DNA from: Cristatella mucedo
Lineage: Eukaryota > Bryozoa > Phylactolaemata > Cristatellidae
DNA: 64,000 nt
Reading direction: 5' to 3'
Assembly (NCBI GenBank): GCA_009760855.2
Contig: WPIO01000063.1
Span: forward strand, 475,001 to 539,000
Numbering within the stretch: the stretch's first letter is position 1; each line of letters opens with the position of its first letter. The notes under the pieces are model-generated. The model saw only the letters and a program-made list of their open reading frames with translations, made no database searches and was not told where the DNA came from. The position numbers and the translations under genes are program-made. Shown here in pieces: positions 11,990 to 23,039 of the stretch.

Positions 11990-12955
11990 AGTTGTTGATG
12001 GTATCGGCTAATGGACGGCAGCAAACTTTCTTTATTTGAATGACGACAAAAACCAACACACTAGTTATGTGCAAACCAAGTGTTATTATTAGGAAATTGC
12101 AAAAACCGACACTCATAATCGGCTTTGCAAGCATATATCTTGTTTAATTTACACGTAATCTAGGTGCCATGTTCCTAAGTGACATTTCAATGCACGACCA
12201 CATTAGCTTAGCAGTCAAGTCTGCCTACTTTCAGCTACATAAAATATCTAAAACTTGGGCTTGGTTAGACAAGGGTACAGGATCTAAGTTGGTCCATGTA
12301 TTTGTGATGCATAATCTCCATTTTTTAAACTCACTGCTTGCCCGTCTATCAGCTTGTGCAATCAGACGCTTACTGTTGCTACACAACTTTGCTGCTAGGC
12401 GTGTCTGTTGTTAGCCTCGCAGCTACTACAGTGCACCACTTTTCGCCCGACCTGCGCTGGCTCCTAGTCAAGCGGCGAATCGACTTCAAGGTTCACTTTT
12501 AGGTCTCTTAATTCTCCGGCTCCAGTCTATCTATCAGAGCTACTTCCCCACCAGGCGAAGAATAGTCCAATGCGACGTTCCGAATCGAATCGTATAGCAT
12601 TACCTCGTACGTACTTTAAAACCATTAGAGACCGTGCCTTTAGTTCCTATGCTCCCAAAGCTTGAAAATCATTACCGACGCACGTCACAGCGTCCTCTGA
12701 TATGACGACATTTCAAAAGAAGCTTAAAACGCGCCTGTTTGTTCCAGCATTTGGTGGGTGTTTGTTATTCTTCCTGTGCATGTGCCTGATTTCACTATGC
12801 CTGCTGCTTGCCGATGTTACCACTGTACATTTGGTAATGTTACCACCATACATTTGGTAGCGTTTTATATGCAGTGTCTGCAAGGTTCCCTTTTGGAAGA
12901 TTCAGTTCTTTGAGGATGTTATACAAATGTATTGCTATTACTATTCATAGTGTAA
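11990..12955 (+). pseudogene. L2-like LINE, post-palm RT to 3' end
   Basis: A second plus-strand copy, joined directly behind the previous one. It starts at WTAANFLYLNDDK (about 12,010) and continues through the MFLSDISMHDHISLAVKSAYFQLHKISKTWAWL frame (12,169-12,414), the HLR/LRWLLVKRR equivalent near 12,450, and FSSYAPKA (about 12,640). It ends near 12,950 in a run of TTACTATTCATAG resembling a decayed TTA tail. A short duplicated phrase (ACATTTGGTA) at 12,828-12,860 lies in the 3'UTR. Confidence 0.7.
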
Positions 12956-13049
12956 AGTGGCTATGTAGATCGCGTTCTATGTGGGCCCCATATAAATTTA
13001 TCAGTCATTACAAAGTTTAAGGTGACTGTATTTGAAGATCAATCGGCTC

Positions 13050-13135
13050 AAACCTCGTGCTATATTTGAAGCGCCCGAATAGAGATTCGGGTCTCTTGGG
13101 ATGATATATAAATGAATTTAAATTTGCTATAGTTA
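13050..13135 (+). mobile_element. Possible LINE 3' tail stub
   Basis: The sequence GAAGCGCCCGAATAGAGATT followed by a TCTTGGGATGATATATAAATG-like end resembles the family A terminal 80 bases, but it is diverged and lacks a clean TTA tract. Low confidence. Confidence 0.35.
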
Positions 13136-13139
13136 TTAC

Positions 13140-14025
13140 AATGAATTGAGAGCGTTTTTAGAAAACAGGCTGCTGCTTTTTCAAGCGTATTTGACGAATT
13201 AATCAACGTTTAGTTTGTCATATTTACGAGCCTCCTTTATAAAGCAGACATAGACCTTTAACGACTAAGTTGCCTGCTTGCAGGATAGGTAAAGGGATTG
13301 AGTAAGGCAGTGTTCTATCGCACTCCCTGGGTTAAGTAGCAAAAGCAGATTTCATCTGGGCTCGTAACCTGCGGCGACTAAGCATTGTAGTTGGACACTT
13401 GAACAGATCTTATCGAATTCTCGTCGTGCAAAAAATAATTTGTTGTGAGTTGAGAGACAAGATTCGTTTTCAGAGAGAATGTTGCTTAGAAAAAACATGC
13501 TTCTCGTATATTATTTTCGTCGATGGTAACAACGGGTTCAAAAGCCAAACGTCATTGGAATAAGATTCAGGGCACGTTTTTTTATTTAGCCTTGCCAATT
13601 TATTGTACGAGCACGTTCGAAATGACACGCATGAAGGAGCTGAGAGCAATGGAGAGGCGTATTAGTGGATATTGTATTCCTTATTGTACACCAGCACTGG
13701 TAGATGTAGCATATCCAGGTCGTAATGTAACTATAATCCTTTCATATCCGCTTGCCATTGCTTTCGATAAGGAGCTTCATTAGAATAGAGCCACTTAAAC
13801 CCAAAAGAAATTCTTTCAAAATTATTCTTATCATCGGCTTCGAAAAGACTTTTTGTGGCAATCTCTTTTTCAACAAACAAGTCTCACTGGATGCTCGTTT
13901 TCGAGAACCCCTGATTCCAAAAACAAGGCTTTTTGTATATGTAAAATGGTAGCCAAGTTATCAGATTTTGGACCAATTCAATTCTGTGGAGCAGCATCAC
14001 AAACTTAGCCATTGCTAGAATATAC
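13140..14025. other. Unassigned intergenic DNA
   Basis: No repeat shared with the rest of the window was found here. An 86-codon plus-strand frame (13,523-13,783) has no recognisable domain and no conserved neighbour. I would not call it a gene. Confidence 0.45.
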
Positions 14026-14029
14026 GTGT

Positions 14030-14285
14030 TATCGATTGTTGACTCGTGGATAGACTTTAAAGGGTCTTGAGACGAATGAATCGAATGTTCTTTTTACTAG
14101 ATTTTATCAAGGTAGCTCTTTTGTCTGTACAAATCCTGGAATATTCTCAATGGCGATTGCAGGTTCTACCTGGAAACTTGCTTTGGCCGGAGATGGCTGA
14201 ATGGAAGGAAAGTTATATCTAAGATTTCAATAAAGAAAGCATGAAAACCGTAGCTTTTAAAATTTATTTTCTAGGTGACGAAACA
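14030..14285 (+). repeat. Dispersed ~250-bp non-coding repeat, copy 1
   Basis: This segment matches the reverse complement of 37,455-37,700 along its whole length. Shared blocks include AAGGGTCTTGA at the left, CTACTAGATTTAATC in the middle, GCAGGTTCTA then GAACTTGCTTT, and TTTCTAGGTGACG at the right. It has no coding pattern and no clear terminal inverted repeat. It could be a small non-autonomous element or part of a longer repeat I cannot delimit. Confidence 0.6.
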
Positions 14286-14503
14286 GCTTGAATGATGCAG
14301 TCAATATTTCACCGTCTCAAAAATTGGTTCATCTCCAAACTTTTATGAATCAAAAGTATTTTTTGTAGGCTAACACACAGCAATGAATTTCGTATGAGAC
14401 AGCAGTGTATTTGGTATTCCTAGCAATGTTAGTCGCCATAAATATCGGATTCAACGGAATAATTTTACAGTGTTAGTGTTGGCAGCTGACTTTTTAGAAT
14501 GAC

Positions 14504-14592
14504 AAATAATACTAATAATATGCTTGATAAAGCACTCTCAGAGAACCCAATCTCTTTCTAGACGCTTGACAATTGCTGCATAGGAAAAGAAC
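14504..14592 (-). mobile_element. LINE family A 3' tail stub
   Basis: A degenerate AAT tract (AATAATACTAATAATATGC) followed by TTGATAAAGCACTCTCAGAG and AATCTCTTTCTAGACGCTT is the last ~85 bases of family A on the minus strand. Homology then stops, so this is an extremely 5'-truncated insertion. Confidence 0.75.
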
Positions 14593-14599
14593 CTGAATA

Positions 14600-15160
14600 C
14601 ATATCTGCTCCTCCGTGAGGATTTCATTTAGGGTTTGAGATTGCCGACTTGATTTGAGAGGTCTTGTTTGAGCTCACGAGACTTACTAGGCATTTTTCCT
14701 ATTTATTTTTGTCATTGGCAATAAATGTGCAAACTGATTACCTACCGGACCTAAAGAGGGCTTCTGTAAAGCCTTTCATTGGAGGACCGGCTAGAGGCAA
14801 TGTCTAGTTAAACTTTTTCGCTAAAGAAGCTAGCGTCTTACAAGTACCTGCAACTACATATAATCATGACGAAAACACATATTTATTACACCAAAAAGAG
14901 CTACTTATTGCTCTATTCACTTTAGATACGGTGTAAAGAAAGCAGGTCACCTGATTGAGAATAACTTACATGGCTTCTGCATGCAGAAATACACGAAGGA
15001 CAATTACAATGTACTCGGCGAATGATGAGGACGAACGATAATTTTTTAGATTCATATACAATTTCTTCCAGTAGGAGGATATCGTGATATTAGTCGGGTG
15101 TGGTTTCCAGCGTTTTGCTGCCTCCAAATAGTTTTGAGGTTTATTTGGAGAAACAGCTAC
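14600..15160. other. Unassigned intergenic DNA
   Basis: No shared repeat or coding block recognised. Confidence 0.4.
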
Positions 15161-15165
15161 ATGGC

Positions 15166-15715
15166 TTAAGGAAGAAAAGTAGTGAGTGTAATGCCAAGCA
15201 TGATTTTAGAAGCCGTTGACAAAGGCGAGTGGCAGGCACACAATAAATTAGCCAAGAATTGGGGGATCAAATCTTGCGGTCGATACACTGCTTGATAGCG
15301 AGCCACGGCAAGTTGTTGATATAGAGATAGAGAAGAGGTATACTGCAGCCAAAGTGCGACGTTTGCTATAGACAAGCCTAGCCGCCGAGCTGTACACCAA
15401 CTGTAAGCACTTCGTTTTAAAGGCATAGAAAATCTGCAAGTGGTCGATTAGAAAGTTTAAGCTGCGAAGTCGCAAATGGATTGACCAAAGCCGATGCAAT
15501 ATCCTTTTCCAAGTAGGTCTAGACTTTCGTGATGTTACCGAGCTTAAAGCGGCAGGCATGAGTGTGGAGCTGATATAGTCACTTTGTGGAAGATCGTTTT
15601 GGAACTGAGCACCCATTATTCACGCCGATGTTACAGGAGATTTGCTGGCTGTGTCCATTTTTAGAGCTAAGTTTCCCCGAGTCGTACTTGGTTTGCCGTT
15701 GAACTAAGAATTTGG
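15166..15715 (-). pseudogene. LINE reverse-transcriptase C-terminal fragment
   Basis: The minus-strand frame from 15,616 reads QFQNDLPQSDYISSTLM and then the decayed KIRAxLxK region, YAFKTKCLQLVYSSAARLVYSKRRTL and AVYLFSISISTTCRGSL. These align with the post-palm region, the RRLQLVHNSAARLVCRERHSC block and the ITPLLADLHWLP block of family A. There is no 3'UTR or tail and no palm motif. Two frames overlap here, one of them a shadow. Confidence 0.65.
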
Positions 15716-15719
15716 ATTG

Positions 15720-16375
15720 CAGTAGAAATTGTTTATTTGGCTATCGACCAGGGAGAAATTAATCACGACCATGGAAATATATTCATTCAAGCCGCAAATA
15801 ATCTTTGATTAAAGGCGAGCACCTTGACCCTGTGCCGAACCAGTGCACAAAGCTGTTAAAAGCCCCTTGAAGGTTCACAATCTTGCAAAGTTACATCCTT
15901 TCCATAATGTGTACCCACTATAAGAGTACATATTGCAGTTACATATTCCAATTGTCAAATCATCCCCCGTTTTTGACACTCATCATTGCTGTAGAGTAGT
16001 AGTGCAACTATAAATGTCATACATGAAATTCAACATAAACCGGGAGACAGTGACTGCGACGAACTTGAAGGTAAACCTTAGGGCTTACATCATCGTAATA
16101 TTTTCCTCCCATTGTGATTTTGTTTAATTAGGATGAAACTGTGGGATTTTCTGGTACTACAAGAGGAGTCTTACCTGGGTCAGCAGGCACCCTGTGCCCT
16201 TGTTCAAAGCAGGTTACTTCCATGATTGGTTACTGGCATATTCTAGTCCTCAATGCACTTGGATGCAATATGTTGATCTTACAATCGTAAACCATAAATG
16301 TCCTCGACTGATCTACGAATTTTATTTTTACGGAAATGTTTCATCTTTCGATAATCACGACATCGTACATTGACG
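15720..16375. other. Unassigned intergenic DNA
   Basis: Nothing recognised. The stretch separates a minus-strand family A fragment from the plus-strand family B copy and could include the unrecognisable 5' part of the latter. Confidence 0.4.
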
Positions 16376-16379
16376 ATTG

Positions 16380-16930
16380 AGAACAAGGATCGTTCTGGCT
16401 GTAGAGATATGGAAGGATGCTAGGCAGGTTTCACATCTTACTTGTCCGACCGTTTCAATCCTTGTCTTGTTAAGTAAGGTCTCATCCATATGACCAGTCA
16501 CCTGTGGAGTAGCACAAGGGTCTGTCTTTTGTTCTTTGCAATTCTCCGTTTATACTAAGCCTACGGAAAAAATTATTCGCGCCCATGGAAGAGGTTCTAA
16601 TCATAATGCTGAGAATACTCAGTTGTATACATCATAATAACCATCGGAATCTATGCGGCGACTGATAAGCTGAATGCTGCCTTGCAGACATTCAATCCTG
16701 GACGTCAGCCATGTTTCCCAAACTAAACGAGGATGAAATAGAAAAACTGATACTCGCATCAAACCCTAAATGCATTGCTCAACTAGAAGGATTTGCGATT
16801 CAAATAGAGGCGATGTTGCCGTACCATCGCCGTTGGCTCGAAATTTAAGTGAAGTCTTCGAGCTAGCCATCCCTCCATATCTAAGATTAGGAAGAGTCTT
16901 CCATCGTGGGTTGCCAAACAAAATTAACTT
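16380..16930 (+). pseudogene. LINE family B reverse transcriptase (palm region)
   Basis: A different CR1/L2-type family from the (AAT)n-tailed one. The translation gives FHILLVRPFQSL, CGVAQGSVFCSLQFSVYTKP, EKIIRAHGRGSNHNAENTQLY and then the LNAALQTF...MFPKLNEDE region. The family's palm box (normally YADD) has decayed to NAEN, so both catalytic aspartates are lost. Near 16,860-16,930 the reading is unclear. The C-terminus continues after an interruption at 16,935-17,035. Confidence 0.7.
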
Positions 16931-16934
16931 GCTC

Positions 16935-17035
16935 AATCAACCGTGCTTATTTTACAGCAAATTAAAGTACTTAGGAAGAGATTTATTTTTCTAAGGGCTC
17001 TATGTAAAATGCAAGATTATTATTATTATTAATAC
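16935..17035 (+). mobile_element. LINE family A 3' tail inserted in family B
   Basis: TACAGCAAATTAAAGTACTT, GAAGAGATTTATTTTTCTAA, GGGCTCTATGTAAAATGCAAG and a (ATT)n tract reproduce the terminal 90 bases of family A. It interrupts the family B copy, whose C-terminal region resumes at 17,041 with the motif for LDYCNSF. A very short 5'-truncated insertion is the simplest reading. Confidence 0.65.
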
Positions 17036-17039
17036 TATT

Positions 17040-17705
17040 ATTTCCGTCCCGGCTAGATTATTGCAATTCTTTTTTGGCTGGGCTACCGAAAAAGCCACTC
17101 TCCCACTGTAGCTGGCGATGAACATGGATGCATGGTTAGTTTAAAAATCAGGATATTTGACCCTTTGTCTTTGCTGAAAGAGAGCTTGAATGGTTGCTTG
17201 CTTACGAACGGATACAGTGCAAAGTTCTTCTCGCTGACCCGTGCTGGCCCATCACGACCATCGGCTCCATCATACCTAGCTGAACTGAAGCAACAGTTTC
17301 AGCCTCCTTCAGCCCGTTCACTCAGGTCCCGTATAGACAATGAATTAGGTGCTCTATTCATATTACTAAATACCGTTGGCGACTGAAGTCTTTGCTCAAC
17401 CCGTCCTAGGCTGTGGAACTCACTTCCACAATTATTAAGCAACGACATCTACTCTCCTGCTGCCGACTATGGCTCATCCTTCCCAGCGGTCCTGATCATC
17501 TACTTCTATGCCGCTCACTAGCCGCACCGATCTTGTGACTCAGCTCTGCTATTCACTCTCTCTTTGTTACGTGAAATGAAGTTTTTTGGCAAGCAAATGC
17601 TTACCGAAGCCGCCTCGGCTTTCAGTGTGCAATATAAATCTTCCAAGCATAACAATTACCTAGGCGTTGCGGCTTTGTGGATTACGTGCGGAGATGCATT
17701 TAATT
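17040..17705 (+). pseudogene. LINE family B RT C-terminus and 3' end
   Basis: This continues the family B copy. It reads RLDYCNSFLAGLPKKP, then a region corresponding to the HVSPLLKELGWMPAEHRI block of the copy at 27,146-27,541, followed by APSYLAELKQQFQPPSARSLRSRIDNELGALF. The 3'UTR contains GCCTCGGCTTTC and GCGGCTTTGTGGATTACG, matching 27,690-27,770. Frames are broken. Unlike family A, the 3' end has no AAT tract. Confidence 0.75.
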
Positions 17706-17709
17706 AAGT

Positions 17710-18500
17710 AAAATATACTACACTAAAATCAATTTGAAATTTTGTCACGTAGTGTGAGTGATCATGTCTGATACTTATACTAGAAAAATAATCGGACAGT
17801 GTCGTGACAGAAAATTAGCCTCAACGTACGGTGACACTAATAAGCCAAGCTCCGAAATTAGTACTGTTCAGTTTGGCTGCCTTGATGTATCGAGCGTAAA
17901 TTACAAACCATTGATAATATGCACGCAACTTCCATGAGGATATGAAATAGTGCAAGCAATGCTGTCGTAATAACCCGGTTTTTACATCTCCATGTCATAT
18001 AGGCTTCTTTCGTGTGCATCATTGAACGATCTTAGCAAGATTCATTTAATACTTGTCTGCAGCTCCAGGTACCCCACAACTAGTTGACGCAGTAAACGTC
18101 ACAGTGAACGCTGCAACGTTCGCCCAGAACCCCGTGCCACACTCGTTTACTTTAAGCGGTCGTAACGGATTTGCTCTCATGCATACAAGTGCCAGTGGGT
18201 GTGACAGAGACGAAAGCAAGATGGTATAGAAGGGAACTGCTTGCGGTTACTCAAAACAGTAGGAGCAGTGCTGCGAAAGAAGTTCTGCTTTGAGACACTG
18301 CCCGATGACCCGATGTGACGAAGCTCAGACCTGGTGGTTCGCGCCCAGACATACTCCAGCTAGCCATCGTAATGCTCGGACTAACAAGATCGCTGGACTC
18401 CGGTGTCTTGAATCCGACTACGGTAGGAACGACTAATTAATTAATTTACTTTACTTAAGCAGTACAATCATGTTAGAATTCCTCGCGTAGCTGGTAATAG
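17710..18500. other. Unassigned intergenic DNA
   Basis: No shared repeat recognised. This begins one of the longest apparently single-copy stretches of the window. Confidence 0.4.
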
Positions 18501-18519
18501 TCGATGTGTATTATTCATA

Positions 18520-18640
18520 TTCAGGTATTCATATTACATATGCATACATTTTACATATATTCATACATTTTACATATATTCATATATTGTACATATATTC
18601 ATATTACATATAAATATACATACATATTCAGGTATTCATT
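18520..18640. repeat. AT-rich minisatellite-like run
   Basis: Imperfect tandem units of the type TTCATACATTTTACATATA repeat about six times. The 93-codon frame across it, rich in Tyr, Ile and His, is a by-product of the repeat and not a gene. Confidence 0.8.
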
Positions 18641-18644
18641 TCAG

Positions 18645-20475
18645 CCTTTCTCCTGCAACTCCTTCAACATTTTTAACCGCTTGGCCTCCGAGTTATTGCT
18701 GTACTTTATATTTATTAAAAATCCTCTTTTGCAGGACATTATTTTTCTCTTTTACAACATTCGTGATTTACAAGTGCATTTTTAATTAAAAAAAACGAGA
18801 CAAATTGCAGTGTTTTTGCATGGGTTAAGGACGGATTTTAGAAAAATTGATTTGACATGCGAGTAATTTGAAATATGAGCTCCGTGACGGGGTGAATTGA
18901 ACTCGTAAGCCAATCTACCACTGTATATGGGCTCGCGCCGCGACCGCTCACGACCGTTCTCTCCTGCACCTGCTTTCCCACTGAGGCTTCTCTGCAGGTC
19001 GCGACTCACATAAAACGTAAACGCATAACCTATAACTCTCAATAAATCATGAATTCATTAAACGATAAGCCCGCGGTAGGGCGCCGGAAGACAACACATA
19101 TAGGAATAATCCGTTGACCGGAGAATTCAGTTTAGCTACCTGTACAATTTAGATTGACTTTCCCAGTTAGAGAGAGGAGCTCGCTTTTTTCCCTTTCGGT
19201 GAGTCGTTTTGCTAACTGCGTCGAGCCTAGAGGTTGCCTGGGTAGGTTGCTGTGCCTTTTGTTCCGTTTCCCGAGATACTGGCGTCACACGCGTGTTCTT
19301 AGCTCATCTTGTAATGCCGCATGACATAGCAGGGCTTAAACGAACGTGGCACTTCGTATTAAGTCCTTTTGAGTGCGAACTTATGAGCTACGCTTTGCTG
19401 TTGGACCGTGTGTGATATGTTCAGACGCTCCAGTTTTAAGCTCGACACTGCGTGGGAAAGCAACGGAGCTTAGCCAAACCTAAGAAAGAGTTCTGCCACC
19501 GCCACAGCACACTAGCTGAGATTCTTGGTCAGTTTTACTAGCAGACTTAGAAACTTGTTAGCTTTAGCGAGGACCGAATGATGTAAAGGGAAGTATAGCA
19601 TCATAACTGGAATCGCTAAGTGTTCCAATTCAGACATAGATGCTTTCTTCTGATGGTGTCTAATACTAGCTCAAAATAGCTCAAGCTGATCTTGACTGAA
19701 TAGCTCAAGCTGATCTTGACCAACATTCATTATTATGTAATGTGCCGTCGTTTACGTAAGAGGAGGATTTTCACTGACATGTAGATCGAATCCCAACTCC
19801 AAAGCGTTTGACATGCCATTATTGCCTGCGTTTTCCATGAGCAGCTTACGGCTAAAAATTTTCGAAATTCGACAAAGAGGAACGCTCAAAGGCTAGATGG
19901 TTAAAAAGTCCATCCAGTAACCGGCCATCGCTTACCAAGCTCGAATGCTGCTCAAAGCTCTGGTAACTTTTGCATGCTATTCAGCATAACATTTTGTGTG
20001 GATTGTTACTGACTGTGCTGCAAGTCTTTCACCAGAACCGCCCACATGTGACTCTACAAAGATCGTTGTCGTCGGTTCTCATAGAACCAGCAACGTGGGT
20101 GGGTGGGTTCGGGTCTGTGCTTGGGCATAAGTGTGTAATCCATTTCCCAAGACAAGATTAATCAAAAGACGGTAAGAAACTTCTAAATTAGCTCCGTGAA
20201 ACGGTGATTCGATGAATGCACTTGCTCCCAGAAGTTGAAAAGTGGGAGTTATGTGAATCACAGTCACACGTTGAACCTTTTTTGAACATACCAACGTTAT
20301 TAAATCAAAAACTGAGCATTTAGGGCTGGATTGTATTTCAATAAAGACAGTGCCTACACTGTTCTACCGGGTCTACAGGTGTGGTAATGTTGTGTTAACT
20401 AACATCAACTCTGAGTAAGTGCGATAATGACTTGGAAGTGAATGGTTATTCTACCCAAACGCCTCTATAAGTTCC
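18645..20475. other. Unassigned intergenic DNA
   Basis: No LINE or hAT block recognised. It contains the tRNA-like remnant at 18,872-18,940 and a perfect doubling of ATAGCTCAAGCTGATCTTGAC at 19,676-19,696 and 19,700-19,720. The small open frames have no recognisable features. Confidence 0.4.
18872..18940 (-). other. tRNA-like remnant (possible SINE head)
   Basis: On the minus strand, CAGTGGTAGATTGG resembles a tRNA D-arm/A box and GAGTTCAATTC resembles a B box, followed by CCCCGTCACGGAG, which looks like a 3' acceptor half. The anticodon arm is largely missing, so this is not a working tRNA. It could be a decayed tRNA or a tRNA-derived SINE head. Confidence 0.35.
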
Positions 20476-20479
20476 TGAC

Positions 20480-20497
20480 GTATATATATATATATAT
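20480..20497. repeat. (TA)9 microsatellite
   Basis: Uninterrupted TA dinucleotides followed by TTTGTACG. Confidence 0.9.
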
Positions 20498-20654
20498 TTG
20501 TACGTATTGAATTTGGCATAGTATGTGGACGAACACTTTTGACCAGAGGCTCTATTTCAGAGTTTTGCGGTAAATGCTGACTTGAGCTGTGAGCTGAAAT
20601 TCAAATGCTATCATCTCAAGGCCCTTTCATGCCCAATCATGATTCGGCGACGGA

Positions 20655-21080
20655 TGACACGTATTTTACCAGTGACTAAGTTTGTAATGCTGCTGACGAC
20701 AATTGAATCGTTTGAAAGTCTGTAAACTCTGCTACTGTCACGAATATACATAGGAAGCCTTGATTGGAATCAGAAGTTCTTGCAAACGAGCACCCAGTGA
20801 GACTTGTTTTGAAAAAGCAATTGCAATACACAGTCTTTTTAAAGTCAATGACACGGACAATTTAAAAAAAGTTTGTTTTTGGTGTAAGTGGCTTCAATCA
20901 ACTGAGGCTGCTCTCCTCAGTTCGAGCAAAGGCATCCTGGTATGAAGCGACTAAAGTAACGTCACTAATCTGGACATGCTAGATCTACCAGTAGTGCTAG
21001 ACAAAAGGATCGCAGTATGCCATGATTCCGCTCCTCCTTCTCGCACAGCTCCATCACACCTCTCTTTAACAAATGTTTTC
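20655..21080 (+). repeat. Dispersed non-coding repeat R, copy 1
   Basis: About 430 bases shared in the same orientation with 37,705-38,130, 55,325-55,755 and (partly) 61,515-61,625. Landmarks in order: GTGACTAAGTTTGTAATGCT, GAATCGTTTGAAAGT, a CAGAAGTTCTTGCAAACGAGC block, AAGTGGCTTCAATC and GAGGCTGCTCTCCTCAGT. No frame is conserved between copies, so it appears non-coding. In two of the other places it borders hAT sequence. Confidence 0.7.
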
Positions 21081-21324
21081 GTAAAATAAATTTGCAAGGC
21101 TCAATCAACTAAACGCTCGCTGAACTTTATCCCAATGTGTCCGGTGTTTGAACCTGTCGTTAGATTATACTGAAAGTAATAGGTGAAGTGTGTGTGATTT
21201 CTAAGAAACTCCAACTCTGAAAACGGCTCTATTTTCTCAGCTCATTTCAAATTATTTCTTACATAGTTAGAATTTGATAGCCTTTGTTCAAGTCTCCATA
21301 TAAAATGCTTAATTTGCAGCAGAC

Positions 21325-21392
21325 TCGTAGCCCAGACAGAATCAGCTTTCACTACTCGATCCCGTAGCTGGTTCGAATCCTGCATTACTCAC
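21325..21392 (+). other. tRNA-like pol III promoter remnant
   Basis: GTAGCCCAGAC (21,327-21,337) resembles an A box. GGTTCGAATCC (21,370-21,380), about 44 bases downstream, is a perfect B box with a nearly paired T-arm. The acceptor stem does not pair, so a functional tRNA is unlikely. Confidence 0.35.
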
Positions 21393-21394
21393 TC

Positions 21395-22215
21395 GATTCA
21401 CGTATACTGCAAGCAGGAAGCGTGTCGTTTAAGGACTGTGTCTGCTCTATAAATCAAGCTAGTAAATATGCCCAACTTTAGTTTGATTAAATCGTTAAAT
21501 ACGCTGTGAAAATCGGCGACATTTTCGCTAAATAATACTGAGAACTCATTAAAAATAACTATCGAAAATGTTAACTCATAAGTAATATATATTCCGGCGA
21601 TACTGCGACTCTTAGGACAAACAAGCTTAGCTGAAGAGATTCGCACTAAGTGCAAGAACCTGATTGCACATGCCGGTAAACAAGGAAGCATCGAACTGCA
21701 GTAATCAAGGTGGGATGATTCAAATGCATGGACTAATTTCACGAATACTTTCACTTTGATAAAGTCCGAACTTGAGCCAAATGTCGCCTAGCTGACAGCA
21801 GGGAGTCGTTACTGTGGTGCTGCTGTGGTCGTCTAGTGCAGATCAATTGCGAACACGAGAAAACACTAGATTTCGCGGTGATGCCACAAGAGATATGCTG
21901 TTAGAGAAGTTTCTGAGGTTTAAAATATTTAATTTCTGACTCGGAGTTCAATCTCCAATAGCTAGGAAGTGGATTTTATCTTCATTTAATTGGAGAAAGT
22001 TATCTGCCATTCAAGGGCTGATGAGATATACAAGCAAGCAGGCTGCCGAGAGAGTTCGTGGCGAAGCCGGGCTGAGATGTATCAAAGCTTACGTACACCT
22101 GATTGTGAAATGCATACCGCTGAAAGCCCTGATTGTCTTTGGCCATCACATTGGCGAGTAGCCTAACTAGTCTCTGTGAAAGCAGGAACATCACTTGAGG
22201 TAGCTGATGCATTTA
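21395..22215 (-). pseudogene. L2-like LINE RT fragment
   Basis: Minus-strand RT remnant. At 22,212-22,000 the reading is LPQVMFLLSQRLVRLLANVMAKDNQGFQRYAF, then VYVSFDTSQPG and NSLGSLLACI, matching VPQGSVLGPVLF through the palm, with the YVDD box destroyed. At 21,754-21,590 it continues KLVHAFESSHLDYCSSMLPCLPACAIRFLHLV. Below 21,590 the sequence no longer resembles the family's 3' end. At its 5' side it is fused directly to endonuclease sequence at 22,221, so the RT N-terminus and linker have been deleted. Confidence 0.7.
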
Positions 22216-22220
22216 GTATG

Positions 22221-23035
22221 TCACTTAAGCATGGCAGCTGCTGTGCTGCGATGGCTCAGTAGGTCCGATCCGTTTGGTGATTGTTGAATCAAAATGAGAG
22301 CGGAGAATCGCGATGAAAATAAGAAGTTTGCTTCGTCTGGGCGCAATATACGAATGCTGCAATAGACCGTTTTTTCTCGGATGAATGCCAAACAACAGCT
22401 TTGAGAGACTGCATCAAAAGGGCATATAAACAGTTGCAACTTGAGGGGAAAAATGCGACAATGCCAACTCTACCATAAGGTTAGCTTGTCCTAGAAGTAG
22501 TAAGGAGGGAAAAGCCTCTAGGGTTTGGTTCGGTTATTATCGAGCTGTAAGTCGATTTCAGCCAGGCTTAGGTCAAGGCGAACAGGCCTAGGCTGTCTCC
22601 AATAATTCTGTCCGATTTTATTAGGGGTTTATTGCAATCTGGGGAGAATTGCAGGGAGTAGTATCGAACTGCGGTCTCTGGGATCGTAGCAGATCTGCCC
22701 ACGGCTAAATCGCAGCAACTAGCAGTAGTAATTTGGGGGGATTTGAGAAGGCGGCTTCAGACGTTTCTGGATAGATCAAACATGCCTGGCTTCCACCGAA
22801 CCACGTTTTGGCAGCCACCAATTAGGGAGGCCGCCTTTAGTTAACTGCCGATTTATGCAACCTAGCTCCCTTGAATGTATTTAGGTATGCATTTGAACTG
22901 AGATAAAAATGACGACATAATGCAGCACCATAATATTTCACAGGACGACTCCAAGTATTCGGAAAAAATAGTGCTGCAGGCGACATGGCTGGGTAGACCC
23001 TTCCAAATTGGGAGTGGGCGGACAGCATTAAGCGT
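22221..23035 (-). pseudogene. LINE endonuclease start and 5'UTR
   Basis: Minus-strand 5' end of a family A-type LINE. 22,221-22,440 is the early endonuclease block; its counterparts elsewhere read SENELPIVAVACGRHLSTATF in the sense direction. 22,450-22,800 matches the pre-endonuclease leader (the CGATTTCAGCCAGG and GCAATCTGGGGAGAAT regions), and 22,840-23,035 matches the 5'UTR landmarks (GAATGTATTTAGGTATGCAT). Heavily mutated. It leads into the plus-strand RT fragment at 23,040. Confidence 0.65.
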
Positions 23036-23039
23036 TTAG

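Noticed and set aside
13523-13783. 86-codon frame in unassigned DNA
   Set aside because: No motif, splice context or conserved copy; frames of this length are expected by chance in 64 kb read in six frames.
18504-18785. 93-codon Tyr/Ile/His-rich frame
   Set aside because: It crosses the AT-rich minisatellite at 18,520-18,640 and shows no domain.
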